Source of the DNA: Flavobacteriales bacterium
GTDB taxonomy: Bacteria; Bacteroidota; Bacteroidia; Flavobacteriales; BACL11
DNA length: 38,554 bases
Direction of reading: 5' to 3'
Assembly: GCA_014381465.1 (NCBI GenBank)
Contig: JACNLP010000033.1
Coordinates: forward strand, 1 to 38,554
The translations under genes and the position numbers were made by a program. Positions 1 to 8,396 of this stretch are shown here, one piece after another; the first letter of the stretch is position 1; each line of letters starts with the position of its first letter. Under the pieces are notes generated by a model. The model saw only the letters and a program-made list of their open reading frames with translations. It was not told the DNA's origin and searched no databases.

Positions 1-82
1 TGGGATAAAACCCATCTGTTTTAATCTCGTGTTGCAGTTATTAGTTGAACTTACAATTTTTAAAAAATAAAAAATAAATAAA

Positions 83-943
83 ATGAAAAAATTAACACTT
101 ATTACTTTGCTTTTTTGTTCAGTTGCTACATTAACTTTTGCTCAAGAAAAAGCGCATCAAATTTATAATAAAGATGGAAATAAAATTTCCTACAAAACAA
201 TGCTTTTCAAAATGAAGAATGCTGATGTGGTGTTGTTTGGGGAGAATCATAATGATCCTATTTCACATTGGTTGCAATTAGAACTTACTAAAAGTTTACA
301 TGAGAAGCATGGAGAAAATTTAATGCTAGGAGCAGAAATGTTAGAAGCGGATAATCAAGTGGTGTTAGATGAGTATTTACTAGGGTTTAGTAGAGAAAAA
401 GATTTTGAGAAAGAAGCGAAAATATGGCCTAATCATAAAACAGATTACCGACCACTTTTACGCTTTGCAAAGGATAATGATTTACATTTTGTGGCTACTA
501 ATATTCCAAGGCGTTTTGCAAATATGGTGTACCGTTTTGGTTCGGACACCTTAGTTTATTTGCCAGAAGCATCTAAGCAATTTATTGCACCATTACCAAT
601 GTTGTACGATACATCTTTACATTGTTATAAAGAAATTTCAATTATGGCTGGAGGTCATGGAGGAGAAAATTTACCAAAATCACAAGCAATAAAAGATGCT
701 ACAATGGCTCATTTTATACATGCAAATATGAAAGAGGATACTAAATTTATTCATTATCATGGTTCTTACCATTCAAAATATCACGAGTCAATAATGTGGT
801 ATTTGTTGCAGTTAAATCCTGACTTAGCAATAAAAACTATTGAGGTAGTAGAGCAAGAAGATGTATCAGAATTTGACAAAGAACTTTTAGGTAATGCTGA
901 TTTCTTTATAGTTGTTGATGAAGATATGTGTAAGACGCATTAA
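83..943 (+). CDS. ChaN-family (haem-binding uptake/Tiki-like) exported protein
   Basis: A 286-residue protein starting MKKLTLITLLFCSVATLTFA, a signal peptide with likely cleavage after the Ala before QEK, so it should act outside the cytoplasm. The conserved core VVLFGENHNDP near residues 49-59, followed by a helix with His and then GAEMLEADNQ, is the signature of the ChaN/Cofac_haem_bdg family (Tiki/TraB-like fold). Family members bind haem or act as metal-dependent proteases; nothing here decides which. No lipobox Cys is visible, unlike many ChaN lipoproteins. The stop overlaps the tail of the convergent gene to the right by 4 bp. The start is preceded by an A-rich leader typical of this phylum. 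The family call is firm and the function is not. Confidence 0.85.
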   Translation: MKKLTLITLLFCSVATLTFAQEKAHQIYNKDGNKISYKTMLFKMKNADVVLFGENHNDPISHWLQLELTKSLHEKHGENLMLGAEMLEADNQVVLDEYLLGFSREKDFEKEAKIWPNHKTDYRPLLRFAKDNDLHFVATNIPRRFANMVYRFGSDTLVYLPEASKQFIAPLPMLYDTSLHCYKEISIMAGGHGGENLPKSQAIKDATMAHFIHANMKEDTKFIHYHGSYHSKYHESIMWYLLQLNPDLAIKTIEVVEQEDVSEFDKELLGNADFFIVVDEDMCKTH

Positions 944-1200
944 AAATTAGGTTTTTCTTCTAAATCAGAATTGATAACTTTAAGAGTGAAAACAACAGAA
1001 TTTTCATTCAAAAAAGTATTTTCCATTTCAGTATTTATGGCATTCATTACTCTTTTGTAATCGCCAAAAACTTGGGTGCTCATTCCGTTAGTTGCTACTT
1101 TTATAAAAGGGTGCTTTCTTAAATTTTTAATGAAGGAAATAATAGAAGGTTTGAATTCTTCCTTAAGTGGGTACATTGATATTTCTACTGAACAATCCAT
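940..1200 (-). CDS. YkoF-like thiamine/HMP-binding family protein
   Basis: A small 86-residue soluble protein. The N-terminal strand with ISMYPL and the central NGMSTQVFGDY segment match the YkoF/MTH1187 family, whose ferredoxin-like domains bind thiamine or hydroxymethylpyrimidine in characterised members. Only one domain is present, against two in Bacillus YkoF. Its ATG overlaps the stop of the upstream GGGP synthase gene by one base (TAATG), so translation is probably coupled. It converges on the ChaN-like gene with a 4-bp overlap. The family assignment is moderately strong. Ligand and role are unknown, and the neighbours are not thiamine genes. Confidence 0.7.
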   Translation of the reverse strand: MDCSVEISMYPLKEEFKPSIISFIKNLRKHPFIKVATNGMSTQVFGDYKRVMNAINTEMENTFLNENSVVFTLKVINSDLEEKPNF

Positions 1201-1937
1201 TATAAAGAATGTATTGCATTAGCAATTTCTGTAATAAGATTTTCATCTTTTTCAATCGCATTTCCTACTACTATAATATCTGCCCCTGCTTTGCAATTGG
1301 CAATTGCTTTTTTACCACTACTTATTCCTCCTCCAATAATTAAAGGAACATCAACTGATTTGCTTACAGAAGTAATCATTTGCTCAGAAATTGGGTTTAA
1401 TGCACCACTTCCCCCATCCATAAAAATGAGTTTAAGCCCGAGCATTTCGCCTGCCATTGCTGTACATGCAGCCACTGCATTTTTTTCATGAGGGATAGGA
1501 GTTGTATTACTCATGTAAGAAACAGTAGTTGGTCTTCCGCTATCAATTAGCATGTATCCAGTTGATAAAACTTCAACAGATGATTGCTTTAAGATTGGTG
1601 CAGTAACTACTTGTTTCCCAATCAGCATTTCTGCATTTCTTCCTGAGATTAGCGATAGAAATAAAATTCCATCAGCCTTATCATTTACTTGCATTGCATT
1701 TCCTGGAAATAACACAACAGGAATTTCGGAATTTGCTTTTAAAGTTGAAAGACAGGAATCTAGGCTGTCATTTGTAAGTAAACTTCCGCCCACAAAAAGG
1801 TAGTCCGTATTTGCTTTTTTTGCTTTTTCAACAATAGTAATAAGTTGATTTTCATCTTGTTTGTCAGGGTCAATCAAAAGTGCAAATGATTTCTTTCCTT
1901 CTTTTTTGTTTTTTAATATGTGTGTGTAGATATTCAT
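1200..1937 (-). CDS. Geranylgeranylglyceryl/heptaprenylglyceryl phosphate synthase
   Basis: A 245-residue TIM-barrel prenyltransferase of the GGGPS/PcrB family, which joins sn-glycerol-1-phosphate to a polyprenyl diphosphate to make an ether lipid precursor. Visible motifs are LLIDPDK near residue 20 (Mg/diphosphate site), FVGGS near 48, STGYMLIDSG near 125, GGSGA, and the C-terminal phosphate-binding GGGISSG followed by GADIIVVGNAI. Length and motifs fit the Bacteroidota group of bacterial GGGPS enzymes, which are known to be active; what the ether lipid does there is not settled. The gene is translationally coupled to the YkoF-like gene downstream. The phosphopantetheinyl transferase gene upstream on the same strand could share a transcript. 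Confidence 0.9.
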   Translation of the reverse strand: MNIYTHILKNKKEGKKSFALLIDPDKQDENQLITIVEKAKKANTDYLFVGGSLLTNDSLDSCLSTLKANSEIPVVLFPGNAMQVNDKADGILFLSLISGRNAEMLIGKQVVTAPILKQSSVEVLSTGYMLIDSGRPTTVSYMSNTTPIPHEKNAVAACTAMAGEMLGLKLIFMDGGSGALNPISEQMITSVSKSVDVPLIIGGGISSGKKAIANCKAGADIIVVGNAIEKDENLITEIANAIHSL

Positions 1938-1972
1938 GTATTAGTTTCTTGTTGCTAGTTTTATGTGTTCTG

Positions 1973-2063
1973 AATTCAAAAAACATTTGGCCTTGCCGAA
2001 CAAAAGTCGTTTAAAAAACGAGATTCTTCACTTTCGTTCAGAATGACAAATGTTTTTTCAATT
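1973..2063. repeat. Palindromic intergenic repeat element (MITE/REP-like)
   Basis: The element is bounded by a 16-bp inverted repeat with one mismatch: ATTCAAAAAACATTTG at 1974-1989 pairs with CAAATGTTTTTTCAAT at 2047-2062. Inside are two smaller hairpins: TCGTTT/AAACGA at 2007-2021, and ATTCT/AGAAT at 2023-2044 enclosing the string TCACTTTCGTTC. The whole could fold as a multi-branched structure. Strings close to TTCTTCACTTTCGTTCAGAA recur, in my recollection, in intergenic DNA of many Bacteroidota genomes, but only one copy is visible here. The right arm covers the stop codon of the phosphopantetheinyl transferase gene. It could also act as a terminator. Confidence 0.55.
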
Positions 2064-2639
2064 GCAAACATACACTAAATAGTGATTATTTGTTTTTTGA
2101 TAGTTTAAGATTAATTCTTGGCTTTTAAAATGTGCTTTTATTTGTCCTTTGTCTTTTTCTGAAAATTCTGGAATGATGATATCTTTTATGAAATCTACCT
2201 TTCCTTTTTGATGCCATTTGAAAACTGCTTCTTTCAGGCACCAAATTAAAGTTGCTTTTTCTTTTGTAAGATTATTTAAGTTCTTTTCTGCAACAAATTT
2301 TGATGACAACCTTAATGGTTTTTCCGAAATTTGTTCGATATCTATGCCAACTTGTTGCTCGCTAATAATTATAGCCACCAGTTCTTTGGAATGAGAAATA
2401 GAGATGAACTTTCCATTGTTTAATGTTGGTGCGCCAAACTCATTATAAGTGATTGTTTCGTTTGAACAAATTTCTTGGAGTAATAATCGACTTGCTAAAA
2501 ACTCTTTTTTTCTTTTTTCGGTTTCAAATTTTGATGTGTCAAAATTGGCTCCAAGTTTTAAGAGATCGGTTAATTCCTCTGTAATATCCCAAATAGCAAT
2601 TTGGCAATTATTTTCAGTATAGTTTTTGACGATCCCCAT
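2058..2639 (-). CDS. 4'-phosphopantetheinyl transferase superfamily protein
   Basis: A 193-residue Sfp-like enzyme that would move phosphopantetheine from CoA to a serine of an acyl or peptidyl carrier protein. The magnesium-binding VGIDIE motif is at residues 97-102 (D100, E102), and the second signature WCLKEAVFKW is at 133-142 with the catalytic E137 and K141. An ISHS motif near residue 81 matches the CoA-binding region. No carrier-protein or synthase gene is nearby. The stop codon lies inside the right arm of the palindromic repeat at 1973-2063, so insertion of that element may have set the C-terminus. The gene is divergent from ahcY. Confidence 0.9.
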   Translation of the reverse strand: MGIVKNYTENNCQIAIWDITEELTDLLKLGANFDTSKFETEKRKKEFLASRLLLQEICSNETITYNEFGAPTLNNGKFISISHSKELVAIIISEQQVGIDIEQISEKPLRLSSKFVAEKNLNNLTKEKATLIWCLKEAVFKWHQKGKVDFIKDIIIPEFSEKDKGQIKAHFKSQELILNYQKTNNHYLVYVCN

Positions 2640-2658
2640 ATTTTAATATATGATATTG

Positions 2659-2690
2659 TTTTGCGAATGTAATGATTATGATTATCTTTG
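2659..2690 (+). promoter_or_regulatory. Bacteroidota-type promoter of ahcY
   Basis: TTTTG at 2659-2663 (-33 box), exactly 19 bp, then TATCTTTG at 2683-2690 (-7 box). This is the best match in the window to the TTTG-N19-TAnnTTTG consensus. Transcription should begin around 2696, leaving an A-rich leader before the ATG at 2712. Confidence 0.8.
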
Positions 2691-2711
2691 CCGTCCTTAA
2701 AAAAACAAAAT

Positions 2712-4019
2712 ATGGAAACGGAAACTATGAATTATAAAGTAAAAGACATCTCCTTAGCAGATTGGGGTAGAAAAGAAATCACTTTGGCAGAGGCAGAAAT
2801 GCCAGGATTAATGGCTACTCGTGAAGAATATGGAGATAGCAAGCCATTGGCTGGAGCTAGAATTGCAGGGTGTTTGCACATGACAATTCAAACTGCAGTT
2901 TTAATTGAAACATTGGTTCATTTAGGTGCTGAGGTAACTTGGTCATCTTGTAATATATTTTCTACACAAGATCAAGCAGCAGCTGCAATTGCACAGGCAG
3001 GAGTTCCTGTTTTTGCTTGGAAAGGATTAAGTGAAGAAGAATTTGACTGGTGTATTTTGCAAACTCTTACTGCTTTTGAAGGAGGTAAATCATTAAACAT
3101 GATTTTAGATGATGGTGGTGATTTAACAAATATGGTATTTGACCGTTTCCCTGAAATGGTTGCTGATATTAAAGGACTTTCAGAAGAAACAACTACTGGA
3201 GTACACAGGTTGTATGAAAGAATGGAGAAAGGAACGCTTTTAACTCCTGCTATTAATATTAACGATTCGGTTACTAAATCAAAATTTGATAATAAATACG
3301 GTTGTAAAGAGTCATTAGTTGATGCTATAAGAAGAGCTACTGATGTAATGATGGCTGGAAAAGTTGCTGTTGTTGCTGGTTATGGTGATGTAGGTAAAGG
3401 TTCTGCAGCTTCTTTAAGAGGTGCTGGAGCTAGAGTTATTGTTACGGAAATTGATCCTATTTGTGCTTTGCAAGCGGCAATGGATGGTTTTGCTGTAAAA
3501 AGAATGGATGATGCCTGTAAAAATGCAGATATCATTGTAACAACAACTGGTAATAAAGATATTCTTCAATCTCGTCATTTTGAGAGTATGAAAGACAAAA
3601 CAATTGTTTGTAATATTGGTCATTTTGATAATGAAATTGATGTAGCTTGGTTAAATGACAACTGGGGACACACGAAAGATACCGTGAAGCCACAGGTGGA
3701 TATGTACACTATTGATGGGAAAGACATTATTCTTTTAGCAGAAGGCCGTTTAGTGAATTTAGGTTGTGCTACTGGGCATCCTTCTTTTGTAATGTCTAAT
3801 TCATTTACCAATCAAGTTTTGGCTCAATTAGAACTTTGGAACAATACGGATGCTTACAAAAATGAAGTGTATATGTTGCCTAAGCATTTGGATGAAAAAG
3901 TAGCTAGATTACACCTTGCAAAAATTGGTGTAGAGTTAGAAACTTTACGACCAGACCAAGCAGAATATATTGGTGTAACTGTTGAAGGGCCGTATAAGCC
4001 AGAATACTACAGATACTAA
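2712..4019 (+). CDS. ahcY: Adenosylhomocysteinase (S-adenosylhomocysteine hydrolase)
   Basis: Reversibly hydrolyses S-adenosylhomocysteine to adenosine and homocysteine in the cytoplasm, recycling the by-product of SAM-dependent methylation. The protein is 435 residues with the full set of family features: the N-terminal [17 protein letters not shown] block, the catalytic [11 protein letters not shown] region, the NAD-binding [10 protein letters not shown] Rossmann motif, GHFDNEID, and the C-terminal PYKPEYYRY tail that reaches the partner subunit's NAD site. The reading frame can be extended upstream to a TTG at 2688, but that codon lies inside the -7 promoter box; the ATG at 2712 is therefore the start, and its product has the normal family length. 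A strong terminator follows. Confidence 0.97.
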   Translation: METETMNYKVKDISLADWGRKEITLAEAEMPGLMATREEYGDSKPLAGARIAGCLHMTIQTAVLIETLVHLGAEVTWSSCNIFSTQDQAAAAIAQAGVPVFAWKGLSEEEFDWCILQTLTAFEGGKSLNMILDDGGDLTNMVFDRFPEMVADIKGLSEETTTGVHRLYERMEKGTLLTPAININDSVTKSKFDNKYGCKESLVDAIRRATDVMMAGKVAVVAGYGDVGKGSAASLRGAGARVIVTEIDPICALQAAMDGFAVKRMDDACKNADIIVTTTGNKDILQSRHFESMKDKTIVCNIGHFDNEIDVAWLNDNWGHTKDTVKPQVDMYTIDGKDIILLAEGRLVNLGCATGHPSFVMSNSFTNQVLAQLELWNNTDAYKNEVYMLPKHLDEKVARLHLAKIGVELETLRPDQAEYIGVTVEGPYKPEYYRY

Positions 4020-4058
4020 GAAATAGATATAAGTATTTAGACATAAGATGTTAGATTG

Positions 4059-4086
4059 AAAAAGCCCGAATTATCGGGCTTTTTTT
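4059..4086 (+). terminator. Intrinsic terminator after ahcY
   Basis: An 11-bp perfect stem, AAAAAGCCCGA (4059-4069) with TCGGGCTTTTT (4074-4084), a 4-nt loop and a run of T to 4086. The A/T-flanked stem makes it potentially bidirectional, also serving the leftward lipoprotein gene ending at 4134. Confidence 0.9.
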
Positions 4087-4133
4087 AATTGAAAGTTATT
4101 TTATTAACTAAATAACGACAAGCAAAAAACCAA

Positions 4134-4547
4134 TTAGTTATAAATATAAAGAAAATCTCCCGAAAGGTTATTGGAATACTCTTTTAATGGAAGTATAGCA
4201 GGACCATCAATTGCATCTCCATTTTGATTAAGTAAAAATTTTGAATTACAACAATTACAAATCGCAATAGATGAATTTACAGAATCAATTCTTGCACATG
4301 TTAATGATGGCTCATAACTGCAATTTCTATCATAAGTTTTGTAAAGATTAAAATCTTGCCGATATACTATGATGCCTTTTACACCCTCATTTGCAATAAA
4401 AACATAATTACCTACAGTTTGTAAGTCAGAAAATAGGGGTAAACTAAGGTTCAAATTATAATCAACCATTACATTTTGTATAAAATCATCTTCTTTTTGG
4501 CAAGCAAAAAAAAGCAATAAGCCAACTGTTAAAATTCTAATTTTCAT
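4134..4547 (-). CDS. Lipoprotein with a Rieske-like fold lacking the His ligands
   Basis: A 137-residue predicted lipoprotein: MKIRILTVGLLLFFACQK has a signal sequence ending in a lipobox with C16. The second half resembles a Rieske [2Fe-2S] domain. YDRNCSYEP occupies the place of the first ligand motif (C-x-H), ICNCCNSKF the place of the second (C-x-C-H-G-S), followed by the family-like DAIDGPAILPLKEY. In both motifs the iron-binding His is absent: Tyr replaces it in the first and Cys in the second. It probably cannot bind an ordinary Rieske cluster; an all-Cys site, disulfides, or a structural-only domain are alternatives. The gene stands alone between terminators. The lipoprotein call is strong and the fold call is inferred from pattern. 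Confidence 0.65.
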   Translation of the reverse strand: MKIRILTVGLLLFFACQKEDDFIQNVMVDYNLNLSLPLFSDLQTVGNYVFIANEGVKGIIVYRQDFNLYKTYDRNCSYEPSLTCARIDSVNSSIAICNCCNSKFLLNQNGDAIDGPAILPLKEYSNNLSGDFLYIYN

Positions 4548-4573
4548 AGCAGTTGCAAGATTATATATTTTCC

Positions 4574-4581
4574 CAAAACTA
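4574..4581 (-). promoter_or_regulatory. Candidate -7 box for the Rieske-like lipoprotein gene
   Basis: On the minus strand this reads TAGTTTTG (TAnnTTTG consensus), placing transcription start about 20 nt before the ATG at 4547. No -33 box is evident. Confidence 0.4.
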
Positions 4582-4642
4582 CATAGAAAATAAGAGATTA
4601 TTTTTTCTTTTAAAGAAGTGTATAATTTTTTATTTCTTTTTA

Positions 4643-4650
4643 TATCTTTA
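4643..4650 (+). promoter_or_regulatory. Candidate -7 box for the TonB receptor unit
   Basis: TATCTTTA differs from TAnnTTTG at the last base. It lies about 50 nt before the ATG at 4701, giving an A-rich leader. No convincing -33 box is seen. Confidence 0.4.
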
Positions 4651-4700
4651 CGCCCTTATTTTTGAGTTATCTAACTACGACAAATACAAACATTACAAAT

Positions 4701-7700
4701 ATGTTAAGAAAAATATACTTACTTTTTGCAACTGGGCTTATATCGTCAGTTGCCTTTGCGCAAACGGGTACTTTAAAGGGTACTGTATTAGATGCTTTGA
4801 GTGGAGAAGCTGTTCCTTTTGCCAATGTTATTATTGAAAGAAACGGAAGCCAAACTGCAGGAACTACCACCGATTTTGATGGGAAATTTACCATCAAGCC
4901 AATAGAGCCTGGAATTTATACTGTAAAAGCTACTTTCGTTGGTTACCAAACTTTTATGATGACTGGCTTAATTATTTCTGCAAACAAAATCACTTTTCAG
5001 GATTTAAAGATGTCCTCCGGTATTGAAAAAGGGGAAGTGACCATTGTGGAGTACAAAAAACCACTGATTGACCAAGATAATATTACAGGAGAAACTAAAA
5101 CGGCAGAAGAAATTGTAGCCATGCCAACAAGATCTGTGGCTTCTGTTGCTGCAACTACTGCTGGAATTTACCAAAAAGATGAAGGAGAGGAGTTAAATGT
5201 AAGGGGTTCCCGATCAGATGCAACCGACTACTATATTGATGGAATAAAAGTAAGAGGAACTTTAGGCGTTCCACAATCTGCTATTGAACAAATTACAGTA
5301 ATGACTGGTGGTTTACCAGCACAATATGGGGATGCAACTGCAGGAATTATTTCTATTACTACAAAAGGACCTTCTAATAAGTTTTATGGCGGTGCAGAAA
5401 TAGAATCATCATCTCTTTTTGATAAATACAATAAAAATCTTTTCGGATTAAATATGTCAGGACCAATATGGAAAAAAAGAAATGATGATGGAACAAAAGG
5501 AAGTTCTGTAATTGGTTATTTTTTATCTGCTGAGTTTAGAATGGTGGATGATAATGATCCTTCAGCTATAGGTAATTGGAAAGTGAAAGATGATGTATTA
5601 GCCGATTTAAAAGCAAACCCTTTTCGTCCTGCTCCAGATGTTTCTGCTGGATTTTTACAAAATGCAGAATTTGTGCGCTTAGATGATTTGGAAAAAGTAC
5701 AAGCAAGGCAAAATGTTGCTCAGAAAAGAATAAGGGTATCAGGGAAATTAGATTTTAAGCCATCTAAAAACACCTATTTATCATTAGGTGGAAACTATCA
5801 TTACGATAAACATCATAATTATACAAGAGTTTATTCGGTTTTTAATTCTAATAATAATAGACAAGATATAGCAAAGACATGGAGAGTATTTGGAAAACTT
5901 ACTCAAAAGTTCGGAGCACAAGAAGCAGACGATAAAGAAAGTGCTTCTACCATAAAAAATGCTTTCTTTACCATTCAAGCAGATTACACAAGAGAAACAG
6001 AAACTCAGCAAGATGATTCCCATAACGAAAATGTTTTTGAATATGGGTATATAGGAAAATTTGAAACATTGAAAGAAAATGTTTACGACTTTAGTCCTAC
6101 AGGTATATTTGATACTATTGCTAATACTTATTATTCAGGGTATATTCATTCAGGGTGGAGAGACACTCTTTACACCTTTTCGGCAGGTTCGCAAAACCCT
6201 GATGCTGCTATTTATACCACAAAATATTATGAAATGTTTTCTGATTACGGTATGTCATCATTTGTTGGTGGCTATGGCTTAGATGGCGTTATCAGAACTC
6301 CATTGGACTTACAGGGAGTTGGACTTAGAAACGGAGAGCGATCACGATCTATTTATTCTCTTTGGTATCCTTTTGGTAGAGAGTATAATTATTATGGCTA
6401 TGATTACGAAACACAAACTACTTTTAAAGCATCTGGTTCTGCCGATATTAAAGATCATGAGTTTTCTTTTGGTATTGAATACGAGCAAAGATTAGATGCA
6501 TCATGGGGAGTAAACCCTATAGGGCTTTGGGGACTTATGAGACAACTAACCAACAAGCATCTTACCGAGCTTGATTTAAGCAACCCTCACCCAGTATTTG
6601 ATGCAAATGGAATTTATAAAGATACTGTATATTATGATCGACTTTATGTTGCGGAAGAACAAGCATTCTTTGATAGAAATTTAAGAGAAAAGTTAGGAAA
6701 AAATGCGAATAATGTAGAATGGATTGATATTGATTTTTATGATCCTGATATGTATGATTTAGATATGTTCTCAGCAGATGAGTTATTGAATAATGGAGGC
6801 TCTTATGTATCTTATTATGGTTATGATTATTTAGGAAATAAATTTACAAATCAACCTTCTTTTGATGATTTTTTAAATAAAAAAGATGCAAATGGAAACT
6901 ATACAAGACCAATTGCAGCTTTTCAGCCAATTTACACAGCTGGATATATTCAAGATAAATTTGCAATTGAAGATCTTATTTTTAATGTGGGCTTAAGGGT
7001 TGATAGATATGATGCAAACCAGAAAGTACTAAAGGATAAGTATTTATTATATGATACTTACACAGCAAGTAGTACAAAGGCAAGAGATTTAGGTAGCTTA
7101 TCTCAGTTTGGAGAGGACTACTATGTATATGTAGATGATATTGCAAACCCTTCCTCTATTGTAGGTTATAGAAGTGGCGACAGTTGGTACGATCATACAG
7201 GTGCTGAAATATCTGATCCTGATATTTTGATAAATGCTGCAGGTGGTAAAATCGCACCAATGGTAAAAGACCCAACTGCTGCTGTAAATGGTGATTTAAG
7301 TACGGCTGCTTTTAAAGATTATGATCCACAAACTATATTGATGCCTAGAGTTGCTTTTTCTTTTCCAATATCTGATGAAGCACAGTTCTTTGCTCACTAT
7401 GATGTACTTACACAAAGACCTCCTCAAAGAAGTCGTTTTAGCCCTACACAATACTATTTCCTAGAACAAAATATTGGTGGTTTGCTAAACAACCCAGATT
7501 TGAAACCTGAAAAAACGGTAGATTATGAAATAGGTTTCGCTCAAACTCTAAGTTTAAAATCGGCTTTAACTATTTCTCTTTTCTATAAAGAGTTAAGGGA
7601 TATGATACAAGTAATGAATTTACCTGGGGCTTATCCTGGAAGATACATGACAATGCAAAACTTAGATTTTGGTACTGTAAAAGGATTATCTATCGCATTT

Positions 7701-8387
7701 GATTTAAGAAGAACAAATAATGTAAGCATGACGGCAAACTATACCTTGCAATTTGCAGATGGAACAGGTTCTTCTGCAACTTCTGGATTTAGTTTAGCCA
7801 ATACTGAGCAACCTAACTTGAGAACTACTACTCCGCTTAGTTTTGACCAACGCCATACTATTTCACTTTCTGTTGATTATCATTATGGAGCAGGTAAAAA
7901 ATATGATGGACCAGTATGGTTTGGAAAAAAGATATTTCAAAATGCTGGCTTTAACGCATTGCTTTTTGCTGGTTCAGGTACGCCATTTAGCAAGCAAGCC
8001 AATATCACTCAAGAAGCAGCTTTCGGAATTAATGACCGTTCTACTTTAGAAGGAAGTATTTTTGGCTCTAGATTGCCTTGGCAATTTAGAATAAGTACTA
8101 AAGTGAATAAAGAATTTGAAATAAAATGGAATGATAAAAAGAAGTCGTATGTAAATGTGTACTTACAAGTACAAAACTTACTTAATACCAAAAATATAAT
8201 TAGTGTTTATAGAGCTACAGGAAATCCGGAAGATGATGGTTACTTAACATCTGCTGCTGCACAAAATGATATAAATACCAAAAATAATCCTGACTCTTTT
8301 GTCGATTTATATAGCATAAAGGTTAATGATCCTTCTAAATATAGTTTGCCAAGAATGATGAACTTAGGATTAACAATTAGTTTTTAA
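4701..8387 (+). CDS. TonB-dependent receptor with N-terminal carboxypeptidase-regulatory-like domain
   Basis: A 1228-residue outer-membrane receptor. Residues 1-20 (MLRKIYLLFATGLISSVAFA) are a signal peptide. Roughly 23-105 form the CarboxypepD_reg-like beta-sandwich typical of Bacteroidota receptors (GEAVPFANVII, GYQTF). About 140-240 is the plug with ELNVRGSRSDATDYYIDGIK and GGLPAQYGDATAGIISITTKG-like text, and the rest is a beta-barrel ending in an aromatic residue (LTISF). An upstream in-frame TTG at 4662 is possible, but the ATG at 4701 puts the signal peptide at the N-terminus. No SusD gene follows; instead a giant secreted protein and a PorV-like barrel lie 9 and 12 bp downstream. The substrate is unknown; the plug-barrel architecture is clear. 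Confidence 0.92.
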   Translation: MLRKIYLLFATGLISSVAFAQTGTLKGTVLDALSGEAVPFANVIIERNGSQTAGTTTDFDGKFTIKPIEPGIYTVKATFVGYQTFMMTGLIISANKITFQDLKMSSGIEKGEVTIVEYKKPLIDQDNITGETKTAEEIVAMPTRSVASVAATTAGIYQKDEGEELNVRGSRSDATDYYIDGIKVRGTLGVPQSAIEQITVMTGGLPAQYGDATAGIISITTKGPSNKFYGGAEIESSSLFDKYNKNLFGLNMSGPIWKKRNDDGTKGSSVIGYFLSAEFRMVDDNDPSAIGNWKVKDDVLADLKANPFRPAPDVSAGFLQNAEFVRLDDLEKVQARQNVAQKRIRVSGKLDFKPSKNTYLSLGGNYHYDKHHNYTRVYSVFNSNNNRQDIAKTWRVFGKLTQKFGAQEADDKESASTIKNAFFTIQADYTRETETQQDDSHNENVFEYGYIGKFETLKENVYDFSPTGIFDTIANTYYSGYIHSGWRDTLYTFSAGSQNPDAAIYTTKYYEMFSDYGMSSFVGGYGLDGVIRTPLDLQGVGLRNGERSRSIYSLWYPFGREYNYYGYDYETQTTFKASGSADIKDHEFSFGIEYEQRLDASWGVNPIGLWGLMRQLTNKHLTELDLSNPHPVFDANGIYKDTVYYDRLYVAEEQAFFDRNLREKLGKNANNVEWIDIDFYDPDMYDLDMFSADELLNNGGSYVSYYGYDYLGNKFTNQPSFDDFLNKKDANGNYTRPIAAFQPIYTAGYIQDKFAIEDLIFNVGLRVDRYDANQKVLKDKYLLYDTYTASSTKARDLGSLSQFGEDYYVYVDDIANPSSIVGYRSGDSWYDHTGAEISDPDILINAAGGKIAPMVKDPTAAVNGDLSTAAFKDYDPQTILMPRVAFSFPISDEAQFFAHYDVLTQRPPQRSRFSPTQYYFLEQNIGGLLNNPDLKPEKTVDYEIGFAQTLSLKSALTISLFYKELRDMIQVMNLPGAYPGRYMTMQNLDFGTVKGLSIAFDLRRTNNVSMTANYTLQFADGTGSSATSGFSLANTEQPNLRTTTPLSFDQRHTISLSVDYHYGAGKKYDGPVWFGKKIFQNAGFNALLFAGSGTPFSKQANITQEAAFGINDRSTLEGSIFGSRLPWQFRISTKVNKEFEIKWNDKKKSYVNVYLQVQNLLNTKNIISVYRATGNPEDDGYLTSAAAQNDINTKNNPDSFVDLYSIKVNDPSKYSLPRMMNLGLTISF

Positions 8388-8396
8388 TTAATAGAA

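Noticed and set aside
4553-4837. A 94-codon open frame before and across the receptor start
   Set aside because: It overlaps the receptor gene in another frame, contains low-complexity Phe/Tyr/Cys text and would run over the receptor signal peptide.
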